The translations under genes were made by a program, and so were the position numbers. This document shows positions 14,201-21,854 of a stretch of DNA of 34,652 nt, piece by piece. Every line of letters begins with the position of its first letter. Positions within the stretch are counted from its first letter, which is position 1. Under the pieces are notes generated by a model, which was not told the DNA's origin, did not search any database, and worked only from the letters and a program-made list of their open reading frames with translations. Source of the stretch: an uncultured Christensenella sp. (GTDB lineage Bacteria > Bacillota > Clostridia > Christensenellales > Borkfalkiaceae); the NCBI GenBank assembly GCA_910577875.1, contig CAJTNY010000019.1:1-34652 (forward strand). Reading direction: 5' to 3'.

Positions 14201-14947
14201 ATGTTCAAATGGAGTAAATCGGATTTAATAGTTATACCGTTGATGTTATTGATTATTTCGGCGTCGGCTGTGCTTTTACATTTTTTGCTCCGTAATAAAA
14301 AATATTATATCAGGAGAATTCCTTTACAGATTATTTCTTTAATAGTGGTGGTAATAGAGATAATAAAGCAGTTTTATTACCGCGGAAATCCCGATTTCAC
14401 ATATTACGTTTTGCCGTTACATTTTTGTTCGCTTTTTATGGTTCTTATGCCGCTTTCTCAATTCTTCGGACACAAGGTCGGCAGTATATTCAAGCCGATG
14501 ACTTTCGTATATTCAGGGCTTGTTACTGTCTTGGTTTTGGTAAATCCGAACGCTCTTATTGGACAGTCCACATCGGACATATTAGGCAGTTTTCATAATA
14601 TCCATACTTTTGTTTTTCATTTTTCTGTAATAGCTTATTTTATTTTTAGTATTGCGCTTTCAGATTATCAGCCTAAATTTATACATTGTATAAACGTAAC
14701 CTGCGGGATAGTCTTTTATGCGGTATACGCTATTCCTTGTTCATATCGCCTTCAGGTTAATTACGTTAATATTTTATATAGCTTTTTTGAGCCTTTAGAA
14801 AAGTTCAGATTGTGGGCGGGACAAGTATGGTACAATATTGTTTTATTTGCGGCGGGAGTAATAGGCGCTTGTCTAATATGTGTAATTTCAACGTTAATTT
14901 ACAAATGTTGCGTTAAATTCATAAACAAAAGAAATTTCGCAGAATAA
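14201..14947 (+). CDS. Integral membrane protein, YwaF-like
   Basis: A 248-aa protein with about six or seven hydrophobic helices. The segment YVLPLHFCSLFMVLMPL matches the conserved PxHxCS-type motif of the YwaF (TIGR02206-like) membrane protein family, and a second His-rich stretch SFHNIHTFVFHFS follows near residue 130. Function is unknown for the family. No Shine-Dalgarno: the -10 box sits six bases before ATG, so the mRNA is predicted to be leaderless. It lies between yihY and the small gene before dinB; no terminator separates it from the latter. Confidence 0.72.
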   Translation: MFKWSKSDLIVIPLMLLIISASAVLLHFLLRNKKYYIRRIPLQIISLIVVVIEIIKQFYYRGNPDFTYYVLPLHFCSLFMVLMPLSQFFGHKVGSIFKPMTFVYSGLVTVLVLVNPNALIGQSTSDILGSFHNIHTFVFHFSVIAYFIFSIALSDYQPKFIHCINVTCGIVFYAVYAIPCSYRLQVNYVNILYSFFEPLEKFRLWAGQVWYNIVLFAAGVIGACLICVISTLIYKCCVKFINKRNFAE

Positions 14948-14985
14948 TCAGTCGTATTTTATTATTAATTACTCAAACTGATTTT

Positions 14986-15249
14986 ATGTTAAGTTATGAA
15001 AAGGTGTACATTGCAGTATATCTGAAAATAAATTCAGACGGTATTATGAAGCCGGTTGCGATAGAGTGGAACGACGGGACATTATTTGAAATTTTTAAAA
15101 TCTTAGATGAAAGGAATGCGCCGCCCGAGCACACGGGGGGAGTACTTACGAGAAAATACAGGGTTATAATTAAAGGCAGAGAGAAAATTATATATCTGGA
15201 AAAACAGACTAACAGATGGTTTGTGGAAAAGCTTACGGCATTTTCGTAA
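14986..15249 (+). CDS. Small conserved-looking protein next to DNA polymerase IV, 87 aa
   Basis: An 87-aa soluble protein. It reads as one small beta domain: VYIAVYLKINSDG, PVAIEWNDG, YRVIIKGREKIIYLE, ending RWFVEKL. I recall small proteins of this type (beta-rich, ending in a WFVE motif) beside Y-family polymerase genes in Clostridia, which would make it a DinB-associated protein, but I cannot name a family. It ends 28 bases before dinB. There is no Shine-Dalgarno before the start and no good promoter, so it is likely read from the YwaF-like transcript. Confidence 0.6.
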   Translation: MLSYEKVYIAVYLKINSDGIMKPVAIEWNDGTLFEIFKILDERNAPPEHTGGVLTRKYRVIIKGREKIIYLEKQTNRWFVEKLTAFS

Positions 15250-15277
15250 TCCTTATTTTTTTGCGCATAATTATTGT

Positions 15278-16528
15278 ATGCGAACGATACTTCACAGCGA
15301 CCTTAATAATTTTTATGCATCTGTCGAATGTTTGAGAAATCCTGAAATAAAAGATAAGCCCGTGGCGGTTGTGGGGAATAAAGAGGACAGACACGGAATA
15401 GTTCTTGCGAAAAATATTACGGCAAAAAACTTCGGGGTAAAAACGGGGGACGTATATTGGGAAGCAAAGCAAAAATGCGGCGGCGAGCTCATCGAAGTTC
15501 AGGCGGACTTCTTGACTTATTTGAATGTATCCAAAGAGGTCAGAAAAATTTACGAAGATTATTCCGAACGCATTGAGGCTTACGGAATAGACGAATGCTG
15601 GCTTGACGTTACGTCGGGGATAAAGCATTTCGGCGGCGGAAAAGAAATCGCTGAAAGGATAAGAGAACGGATAAAAAAGGAAATCGGCTTGACCGTCAGT
15701 ATCGGCGTCAGCTGGAATAAAATTTTTGCTAAACTCGGTTCGGATATGAAAAAACCCGACGCAGTTACTGAGATAACGAAAGAAAATTACAGGGAAAAAG
15801 TATGGACTTTGCCTGTTGAAGATTTATTGTACGTCGGTTCAGCGACAAAACGGAAATTAAACGGCATAGGAATTAAAACGATAGGTCAGCTTGCTCAGAC
15901 CGATATAAAGATATTGACTGACTTGCTCGGAAAATGGGGAAACTATATTCATACTTTTGCAAACGGTAAGGACGAATCTCCCGTTATTACGGTAAACGAA
16001 GAGGCATCGATTAAGTCAATAGGCAACAGTCTTACCGTTTACCGTGATTTAAAAAACGAGGATGATGTGGAAATGGTTATATGGTTGCTGTCTGATTCGG
16101 TTGCTTCGCGTATGCGAGAAGCTGGAATAAGCAGAGCTAGAACCGTACAGCTTTATATAAGAGACAATAATTTGTTCGGTTACCGGAAACAGGGTAAACT
16201 GTTGCGTCCGACGAATAATATGAAAGATATAGCTAAATTGGCATTTAAGCTATTTAAAGAAGTTTATCCCTGGAACGATTACGTGCGCGGACTCGGAATA
16301 TCCGTAACCGATTTTTTGACGGGTAATGAGCAGTTGGATTTGTTTACGGATTTAGCGGACGATGAAAAACAAAATAGGCTTGACGGCGCGATAGATAAAC
16401 TACGTCAAAAGTACGGCAATAATATAATTCAAAGCGCGGTTGTGTATAAAGACTCCAAACTTAGGAATTTGGATATAAAAGGCGAACACGTTATTCATCC
16501 GTACAGCTTTTTAAAAAGTGATAAGTGA
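15278..16528 (+). CDS. dinB: DNA polymerase IV (Y-family)
   Basis: A 416-aa error-prone translesion DNA polymerase. Palm and finger motifs: HSDLNNFYASVE with metal ligand Asp8, and YGIDECWLD with Asp105/Glu106. Thumb helix-hairpin-helix: VGSATKRKLNGIGIKTIGQLA. A little-finger domain follows. Near the C-terminus QLDLF (352-356) is a beta-clamp binding motif. The start at 15278 gives the family N-terminus; the frame opens upstream inside the 87-aa gene. No Shine-Dalgarno: CATAAT (15266-15271) lies six bases before ATG, so a leaderless transcript is possible, with a weak -35. No LexA box is evident. Confidence 0.95.
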   Translation: MRTILHSDLNNFYASVECLRNPEIKDKPVAVVGNKEDRHGIVLAKNITAKNFGVKTGDVYWEAKQKCGGELIEVQADFLTYLNVSKEVRKIYEDYSERIEAYGIDECWLDVTSGIKHFGGGKEIAERIRERIKKEIGLTVSIGVSWNKIFAKLGSDMKKPDAVTEITKENYREKVWTLPVEDLLYVGSATKRKLNGIGIKTIGQLAQTDIKILTDLLGKWGNYIHTFANGKDESPVITVNEEASIKSIGNSLTVYRDLKNEDDVEMVIWLLSDSVASRMREAGISRARTVQLYIRDNNLFGYRKQGKLLRPTNNMKDIAKLAFKLFKEVYPWNDYVRGLGISVTDFLTGNEQLDLFTDLADDEKQNRLDGAIDKLRQKYGNNIIQSAVVYKDSKLRNLDIKGEHVIHPYSFLKSDK

Positions 16529-16603
16529 TAATGCAAATTTAATTTAATATTGCATTAAGTTTTAAATTTTTGCAAAAAATATTATATAAAAGGAGAAATA
16601 ATA

Positions 16604-16762
16604 ATGAAATATATTTGCGAGGTCTGCGGTTGGGAATATGACGAGGCTCAGGGGTATCCCGAAGGCGGAATTTCTGCTGGAACGAAATGGGAGAACGTAC
16701 CTGAAAATTTCGAATGTCCTTTGTGCTTAGTAGGAAAAGACCAGTTTTATAAAGCGGAATAA
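16604..16762 (+). CDS. Rubredoxin
   Basis: A 52-aa one-iron electron carrier. Two Cys-x2-Cys sites, YICEVCGW at 4-11 and ECPLCLVGKDQF near the end, bind the iron. The conserved YD, GG, GT and W in between (YPEGGISAGTKWENVP) match the family, and length is exactly typical. AGGAG lies eight bases before the ATG. It probably feeds electrons to rubrerythrin-type peroxidases. Monocistronic with its own terminator. Confidence 0.96.
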   Translation: MKYICEVCGWEYDEAQGYPEGGISAGTKWENVPENFECPLCLVGKDQFYKAE

Positions 16763-16790
16763 AATAACGGCGGTATTTACCGCCGTTATT
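16763..16790 (+). terminator. Rubredoxin terminator
   Basis: An 11-bp stem (16763-16773/16780-16790) with loop TATTTA starts right after the stop codon and continues into TTGTTGATT. Confidence 0.8.
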
Positions 16791-16888
16791 TGTTGATTAA
16801 TATATTTGACAGTGAATAGTTGGTCGTTGTGGTAAAAAAATTTTTTTATGCATATCTTAAATTATAAATAAACCAGGAGGCTTTATCT

Positions 16889-17122
16889 ATGGAAGATAAC
16901 ATGATTAACACAACAGACACTAATTTTAAAGAAAGTACGTCAGAAGAACTCTGCGGCTCAATCAATATTTTAGATACAATACATTTGAAAAATCTCGTTG
17001 AGGATTTGGCTAAACTCTATGGTACATCTGTAAGCACAAAGGTTGCCAAAGATTCCAAAGTTGCGGCAGAAAAAAGACTTATAGAGGCAATACGCGCCAA
17101 CCTTGACCGCTATAACGGTTAA
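16889..17122 (+). CDS. Hypothetical protein, 77 aa
   Basis: I do not recognise it. The reading frame is preceded by a perfect AGGAGG (16875-16880) eight bases before ATG, which strongly supports translation. The first 25 residues are polar and probably disordered; from about residue 27 the sequence looks helical (ILDTIHLKNLVEDLAKLYG, then a Lys/Ala-rich helix ending ANLDRY). There are no Cys clusters beyond one Cys, no signal peptide and no membrane segment. It is alone between rubredoxin and the tRNA-Thr locus. Confidence 0.7.
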   Translation: MEDNMINTTDTNFKESTSEELCGSINILDTIHLKNLVEDLAKLYGTSVSTKVAKDSKVAAEKRLIEAIRANLDRYNG

Positions 17123-17169
17123 TAAAGCAAATAATTGTTTGCAATTGTACCTTGAATAATTCTAAAAAA

Positions 17170-17198
17170 TTGACAAAATTTATATTTGATAGTAAAAT
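17170..17198 (+). promoter_or_regulatory. Strong promoter firing into a hairpin opposite tRNA-Thr
   Basis: TTGACA (17170-17175), a 17-bp spacer, TAAAAT (17193-17198). The start point (about 17205) would lie inside the 17195-17227 inverted repeat, and the RNA would then run antisense to tRNA-Thr toward the CDF gene. Confidence 0.6.
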
Positions 17199-17227
17199 AA
17201 AAACCACCGTAAAGGTGGTTTTTATTT
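17195..17227. terminator. Bidirectional terminator beside tRNA-Thr
   Basis: A long stem (at least 12 bp: 17197-17208 with 17214-17225, loop GTAAA) is centred on AAACCACC/GGTGGTTT and flanked by A and T runs on both sides. It ends the minus-strand tRNA-Thr transcript. Confidence 0.8.
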
Positions 17228-17303
<76 letters not shown>

Positions 17304-17323
17304 AAATTTTAACTTACTTGAAT

Positions 17324-17352
17324 ATTATATTTAAAAAACCTTATATTGTCAA
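17324..17352 (-). promoter_or_regulatory. Perfect consensus promoter of tRNA-Thr
   Basis: On the minus strand TTGACA (17352-17347), a 17-bp spacer and TATAAT (17329-17324), 20 bases before the tRNA. Confidence 0.9.
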
Positions 17353-17374
17353 TACATTTTAACGGTTTTGTACT
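17346..17374 (+). promoter_or_regulatory. Probable CDF gene promoter sharing the tRNA-Thr -35
   Basis: TTGTCA (17346-17351), a 17-bp spacer, TGTACT (17369-17374). The heptamer TTGTCAA is the complement of TTGACAA, so the two divergent promoters would share one -35 hexamer and could not be occupied together. Confidence 0.5.
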
Positions 17375-17391
17375 AAAAATTTGGGGTAATA

Positions 17392-18300
17392 ATGCAAAAT
17401 AGCGATTTAGAGAAAACTGCTGTAAAAGTTTCGATTATTACGATTTTAATGAATGCTGCGTTGATGGTTTTCAAACTTCTTGCAGGTATTTTCGGAAAAT
17501 CATACGCGCTTATATCGGACGCGGTACATTCCGCTTCCGATGTATTTTCTACTGTAATCGTAATTATAGGAGTGAAAATATCAGCAAAAAAAGCGGACAA
17601 AAATCATCCGTTCGGTCACGAACGTTTCGAATGCGTCGCGGCTATTTTGCTTGCGGTTGTGCTTTTTGCGACGGGAATAGGTATAGGTTATTCCGGCATA
17701 AGCAACATCGTTACCGGAGAATATAAAAACTTTTCAGTTCCTGGAGTAGTTGCTCTAATTGCCGCGGCAGTTTCGATAGTTGTAAAAGAAGGGATGTTTT
17801 GGTATACCTATATTGCAGCAAAGAAAATCAACTCATCTGCGCTAAAAGCGGACGCATGGCATCACCGTTCGGACGCCTTGTCTTCTATCGGAAGTCTTGT
17901 TGGTGTTATCGGCGGTCTTTGCGGTGTAAAAATTCTTGACTCTATTGCCTGTATAGTGATATGTCTTTTTATTCTGAAAGCTGCAATACAGATTTTTTGG
18001 GACGCTATAAAGAAGATGACCGATGAGGCTTGTGACGAGGATACTGAAATCGGTATAAGAGAGTATATTCAGTCATGCGAAGGCGTTTTGCGGATAGACA
18101 AAATGCTTACAAGAATGTTTGGCAATAGAATATATGTAATAGTAGAAATTGCCTGCAACCGTGATTTGCCTTTGTATGAAGCTCACGAGATAGCTGAAAA
18201 CGTTCATAAAGGAATAGAGGAGAAATTCAAGACAGTTAAACATGTTACCGTGCATGTCAATCCATATAATTTTGAGAAATCGGAATCTGATGATATATAA
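17392..18300 (+). CDS. Cation diffusion facilitator metal exporter
   Basis: A 302-aa CDF-family proton/metal antiporter. Six membrane helices are followed by a cytoplasmic ferredoxin-like domain. The transport site shows SDAVHSASD (42-50) in TM2 and HRSDALSS in TM5; the signature HPFGHERFE lies at 71-79 between TM2 and TM3. The cytoplasmic part (about 205-302) has the dimer-domain pattern IREYIQSCEGV and HVTVHVNP. The metal (Zn, Fe or Mn) cannot be fixed, but Asp and His in both sites fit Zn or Fe. The ribosome site is weak (GGGGT). Confidence 0.93.
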   Translation: MQNSDLEKTAVKVSIITILMNAALMVFKLLAGIFGKSYALISDAVHSASDVFSTVIVIIGVKISAKKADKNHPFGHERFECVAAILLAVVLFATGIGIGYSGISNIVTGEYKNFSVPGVVALIAAAVSIVVKEGMFWYTYIAAKKINSSALKADAWHHRSDALSSIGSLVGVIGGLCGVKILDSIACIVICLFILKAAIQIFWDAIKKMTDEACDEDTEIGIREYIQSCEGVLRIDKMLTRMFGNRIYVIVEIACNRDLPLYEAHEIAENVHKGIEEKFKTVKHVTVHVNPYNFEKSESDDI

Positions 18301-18302
18301 CA

Positions 18303-18322
18303 GCCTTCGCGTAAATGCGGAG
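18303..18322 (+). other. Hairpin, probable IS200-type left-end or SD-masking stem
   Basis: CCTTCGC (18303-18309) pairs with GCGGAGG (18316-18322, one G-U) around GTAAAT. The right arm contains GGAGGTGATT, a perfect anti-16S match, just before the old tnpA start. IS200-family left ends carry such a stem that hides the transposase ribosome site. It may double as terminator for the CDF gene, though no T run follows. Confidence 0.55.
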
Positions 18323-18329
18323 GTGATTA

Positions 18330-18746
18330 TTGTATATAGAATATCACGCAGATAGCCTGCATGCGCATCTGTACGACATATTTTTTAAAAATAAACACAT
18401 ATAGATAAAAGAAATTTTACGAACACTATGCCAATGGAAAGTAGTAGAGGTAATAGAGGGAGAAATATGCCCAGACTATATTCATATGAGCATACCGTCC
18501 AAAACGAGTGTCGCGAAATTTATGGGGTATTTTAAAGGCAAAAGCTGCCTAATGCTATACTCAAAAATTAGGGCAATATAAAATTTGCATACCACAACCG
18601 TGAATTTTTTGTAAAGGTAATATATATATTCAGTAGGCAAAAATACAGCTTAATAAGAGTACATAGCAAACCGATTAATGCAAGATGAAGAGACAGACCA
18701 ATTAAGCATATTTGATCCGAACGACCCTATTTATGGTAGCAAGTAA
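18330..18746 (+). pseudogene. tnpA: Decayed IS200/IS605-family TnpA (Y1) transposase
   Basis: Translated across stops, the region matches a Y1 HUH transposase over its whole length (139 codons, family normal). In order it shows VVEVIEG, CPDYIHM (the HUH motif, with the first His changed to Tyr), SIPSKTSV, FMGYFKGKS, then in a shifted frame HNREFF, then SVGKNTA, EYIA and the C-terminal DQLSIFDPNDP ending GSK. Defects: ATG start replaced by TTG, an early TAG, a loss of about two codons after the HUH motif, two compensating frameshifts around 18575-18640, and TAATAA before EYIA. The protein is dead. No intact orfB/tnpB or partner is nearby. Right end: a GGGC/GCCC hairpin near 18806-18818 may be the remnant. 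Confidence 0.85.
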
Positions 18747-18830
18747 TAAATGCATGACCGGCAGATAGATTCTCAGGTGCGCTTGAGCGATGGCAGTAGT
18801 GATCAGGGCTAATTGCCCGATAATGAAATA

Positions 18831-18849
18831 CCACCCGCTATGCGGGTGG
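18831..18849 (-). terminator. Hairpin downstream of the DnaD-like gene
   Basis: A perfect 8-bp stem (18831-18838/18842-18849, loop TAT), nine bases after the stop of the minus-strand gene. The following T content is modest (TATTTCATT). Confidence 0.6.
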
Positions 18850-18857
18850 ATTATTAT

Positions 18858-20564
18858 TTATAAAGAAGAAAGAAATTTTTTCATACAGCTGCAAGGATTA
18901 CCTTTTTTATCGTAACCGGTATCGTTGCATATTTTGCACGAATAGCGCGGGATGAAATCGTCTTTGTTTATCCCGAGTTCTGAAAGTCGCCTGTCGGCAG
19001 CGGCTTCGAGTTCTTTTATTCGCTTTGAAAGTATCTCCGCAGAACCGTCGTTTTTTATTTCCGCAAATGCCGACTGAATTGACAATTCCTTTAAATCTTT
19101 ATCGATTTTACCGTAAACTTCGTCTGTGAGCGCAGATGTTAGTGCTCTTTCGGCTAAATCTTCGGCGGCGTGCCGTAAATCGTAATAATGCCGTTCAATT
19201 TCCGCGCGTCCCAAACGGAGATTAGTTGCATTTGTCTTAGGCGAAATAGATTTTATCTTATCGGGAGTATATGTTCCCTCCGCTTTCCAAGAAGAAAGAA
19301 TACTGTTCATATAGGCCATAGGATTTGATTTACCAGCCGAAAGTTTAGCGGCCTCAACGAGCATTTCGTCGGAAAAATTCCAGCTTCGCCACCTTGCCAG
19401 ACATTCTTTATCCCAAGAGATAACTTTTCTTGTAAGTCCGCATAAATCAAGCAGACTTTTTATAAATTTTTCTTCGGAATCGAGTTTTTCCAAATATTCG
19501 GTTACGCTTGAATCGCTGACTATTCCGTCGTTATATAACCCGTTTATAAAACCGTGCATATCTTCAAACGACTTTTTATTATGTTTGAAGCAGTAACATG
19601 CAATCGCCTTCATACAAACGAAAGTATATCCGCAGTCGTACCAGACGTTTACATAATTTTCAACGTATGGCGCGGAATTCTGCATATAAACGCCCAAAAC
19701 GCGCGCAATTTCAAGAGTTGCGGTATAGACCGAATTTTTATTTTTGCAGTAGTCTTCGATTTCTTTAACGTCGAATTTTTTGCTTTTATAAAGCTCCGAA
19801 AGTGCTTCGTCGAGCTTTTCGGAGGTCTTTGCTTTAAAATGTTTGGAAGCGGCGATAATCGCTTCATCTTCGAATCCGAGCTCTGCTGTCCATTTTTTAT
19901 AAAGTTTGTCGTCTTCAATATCGGGTTGTTTTTTTATGCCGGACGCGCTGTAAATTTTTAAAAGCGCAGGAGTGGAAGACGTATAAGCCGAAAGTTTCTC
20001 GTCAACCTTTTTTGCAGTTGTTATTCCGTCATCTGCGAAACTTTTTGCAACCTTTTTTATGTATTGAAATCTTATATTTTCGCCTTTTAAATTTACGCAG
20101 TAAGTAATAATCATCAAAAGCGCGTCCTGTTCGAAACCGTAGTCTTCGAGCAAAACGAAGTATTCTCTGAATTCGTTGGTCGAAATCATTCTGCCCTTAA
20201 CTATATTCTGTACGGTTTTTGTAAAATCGGCATACTTTTCTGGTTTGAATTTCTTCGGGATTCCGTATACGTTATCAGCATCGAGAATTTTAACTTCAAA
20301 AGGAGAAAACGAAATAACGGACACTAGTTCGAACTCTTCGAGATACTCGAAATAGTTTCTCGTTTCGTCTTCAGTTAGAGATAAATGCCTTGCAAAATCT
20401 TCAAGAGAATAGGAAGAGAGTCCGTTCTGGTAAACGTAAAGCGAAAAAAGGTAAATTTTAATCGCATTCGGCTCTAGAACTGGTAAATATTTAGTTATAA
20501 ATCTGTTTTCCACACTTGTGAACGATTTTTTCGCAAGATTGTCGGAAACCGAAATCAAAGGCAT
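18858..20564 (-). CDS. DnaD/DnaB_2-domain primosome protein with DnaC-like zinc tail
   Basis: A 568-aa replication initiation/restart protein of the Firmicute DnaD-DnaB type, which helps load the replicative helicase. The N-terminus (1-110) looks like the winged-helix DDBH1 domain. Two DDBH2-type helical domains follow, one around 225-345 with YVNVWYDCGYT and one around 370-440 with LARWRSWNFSD and MAYMNSILSSWKAEG. The last about 90 residues switch to the N-terminal pattern of clostridial DnaC helicase loaders: a helical stretch, then CKIC-N-DTGY (Cys543, Cys546) and CSC (557, 559). The AAA+ ATPase that should follow is absent. GGAG precedes the start. Domain limits are approximate. Confidence 0.8.
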   Translation of the reverse strand: MPLISVSDNLAKKSFTSVENRFITKYLPVLEPNAIKIYLFSLYVYQNGLSSYSLEDFARHLSLTEDETRNYFEYLEEFELVSVISFSPFEVKILDADNVYGIPKKFKPEKYADFTKTVQNIVKGRMISTNEFREYFVLLEDYGFEQDALLMIITYCVNLKGENIRFQYIKKVAKSFADDGITTAKKVDEKLSAYTSSTPALLKIYSASGIKKQPDIEDDKLYKKWTAELGFEDEAIIAASKHFKAKTSEKLDEALSELYKSKKFDVKEIEDYCKNKNSVYTATLEIARVLGVYMQNSAPYVENYVNVWYDCGYTFVCMKAIACYCFKHNKKSFEDMHGFINGLYNDGIVSDSSVTEYLEKLDSEEKFIKSLLDLCGLTRKVISWDKECLARWRSWNFSDEMLVEAAKLSAGKSNPMAYMNSILSSWKAEGTYTPDKIKSISPKTNATNLRLGRAEIERHYYDLRHAAEDLAERALTSALTDEVYGKIDKDLKELSIQSAFAEIKNDGSAEILSKRIKELEAAADRRLSELGINKDDFIPRYSCKICNDTGYDKKGNPCSCMKKFLSSL

Positions 20565-20631
20565 TTTTTCAAACTCCGTTTCAACGCTTGATTTATTCTT
20601 CCAAAAGGACTATAATATCCAAGTAAATTAT

Positions 20632-20660
20632 ATTATAAGTGTAAGTACAAAAAAAATCAA
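20632..20660 (-). promoter_or_regulatory. Promoter of the DnaD-like gene
   Basis: On the minus strand TTGATT (20660-20655), a 17-bp spacer and TATAAT (20637-20632). The divergent sbcD has only a weak candidate (TTACAT with TAAATA near 20661-20688). Confidence 0.7.
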
Positions 20661-20705
20661 TTACATTTGTCGTAATTTGCCGTAAATATTTTTTTAAGGC
20701 TTGTA

Positions 20706-21854
20706 ATGAAGATATTGCATACTTCCGATTGGCATATCGGTAAAAAACTTATGGGAAGGGAGCGGTATGAAGAGTATCGTTCGGTTCTTTCGGAGATAAG
20801 CGCGATATGCGTGCGGGAAAAAGTCGAACTCGTACTGGTCGCCGGAGACGTATACGATACTTATACTCCGTCTGCCGAAGCCGAACAGATATTTTACGAC
20901 GGTGTTAAACAGATAGCAAAATCTTCTGCGGTTCTCGTTATAAGCGGAAATCACGATGATTACGTACGCCTTACTGCTGCTTCGTCATTTGCGAGCGAGG
21001 CGAACGTTTATATAGTCGGGAATAATTTGCAAAAACTTAACTGCAATTCTTCATTCGAAACAAAACCTGTACAGTCTGATAACGGATATGCGGTATTCGA
21101 AGGACCGAACGGCGATAAAGTTTATATTAGTATTTTACCGTATCCGAACGAGGCGCGCTTTAAAGAGGGGAAATCGGACGAAAGTTTTGGTGACAAAATG
21201 TCGCGCTGGATAGCGTTTGGTGAAAGGGGTAAACAGGAAAAACTGCCTTCGGTATTCTTATCTCATATTTTCGTGGCAGGCGGAAAAGTCTGCGACAGCG
21301 AGAGGGAAATAGATTTGGGTGGAGCGCGGGTTGTTCCGACTTCGATGCTTCCGGATTCCGATTATTGCGCTCTCGGGCATTTGCACAGACGTCAGAAACT
21401 CAAAGGTAACGCGTATTACTGCGGAGCAATAATGCAGTTTTCTTTTGATGAAGCCGGAGCCGAAAAATCAGTAAACGTATTCAATCTCGGTAAAGACGGC
21501 GTAACCGAATTTAAGCAAATACCTTTGACGTCGTCGAGAAATCTGATTCGCTTGCAGGCAAACGGAGCGGAAGACGGAGTTAAACTTTTAAAATCGAACG
21601 AAAGCTGTTACGTTGAACTTACCTTGAATATTTCCGCACCTTTGACGCCTGCGGAGAGTTCCGCTTTGCACGAGTGCGAAAATCTGATTTCTTTGAAAGC
21701 AAACGTAGCATTAACGGAAAACTCTGAATTAAGAGTTTCGAATAAAGACAAAAGTTCTTCGCAGATATTTACGGAATTCTATAAAACAAAATACGACTGT
21801 CCGCCGTCTGAGGAGTTATTATCTCTCTTTCTTTCGCTAACGGAGGAAGAATGA
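20706..21854 (+). CDS. sbcD: Nuclease subunit SbcD (Mre11-like)
   Basis: A 382-aa metallophosphoesterase nuclease. With SbcC it cuts DNA hairpins and blocked double-strand ends. Phosphoesterase motifs: HTSDWHIG (Asp8, His10), VAGDVYD (Asp48), ISGNHDD (Asn82, His83), LSHIF and ALGHLH. A C-terminal capping domain follows. Length is normal. The ribosome site is AAGG. The stop overlaps the sbcC start in an ATGA, giving tight translational coupling. Confidence 0.96.
   Translation: MKILHTSDWHIGKKLMGRERYEEYRSVLSEISAICVREKVELVLVAGDVYDTYTPSAEAEQIFYDGVKQIAKSSAVLVISGNHDDYVRLTAASSFASEANVYIVGNNLQKLNCNSSFETKPVQSDNGYAVFEGPNGDKVYISILPYPNEARFKEGKSDESFGDKMSRWIAFGERGKQEKLPSVFLSHIFVAGGKVCDSEREIDLGGARVVPTSMLPDSDYCALGHLHRRQKLKGNAYYCGAIMQFSFDEAGAEKSVNVFNLGKDGVTEFKQIPLTSSRNLIRLQANGAEDGVKLLKSNESCYVELTLNISAPLTPAESSALHECENLISLKANVALTENSELRVSNKDKSSSQIFTEFYKTKYDCPPSEELLSLFLSLTEEE

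Noticed and set aside
18330..18746. Stop-codon recoding as the explanation for in-frame TAG and TAA in the transposase.
   Set aside because: All other genes use TAA, TAG and TGA as normal stops, and the region also has compensating frameshifts and a lost HUH histidine, so decay is simpler.
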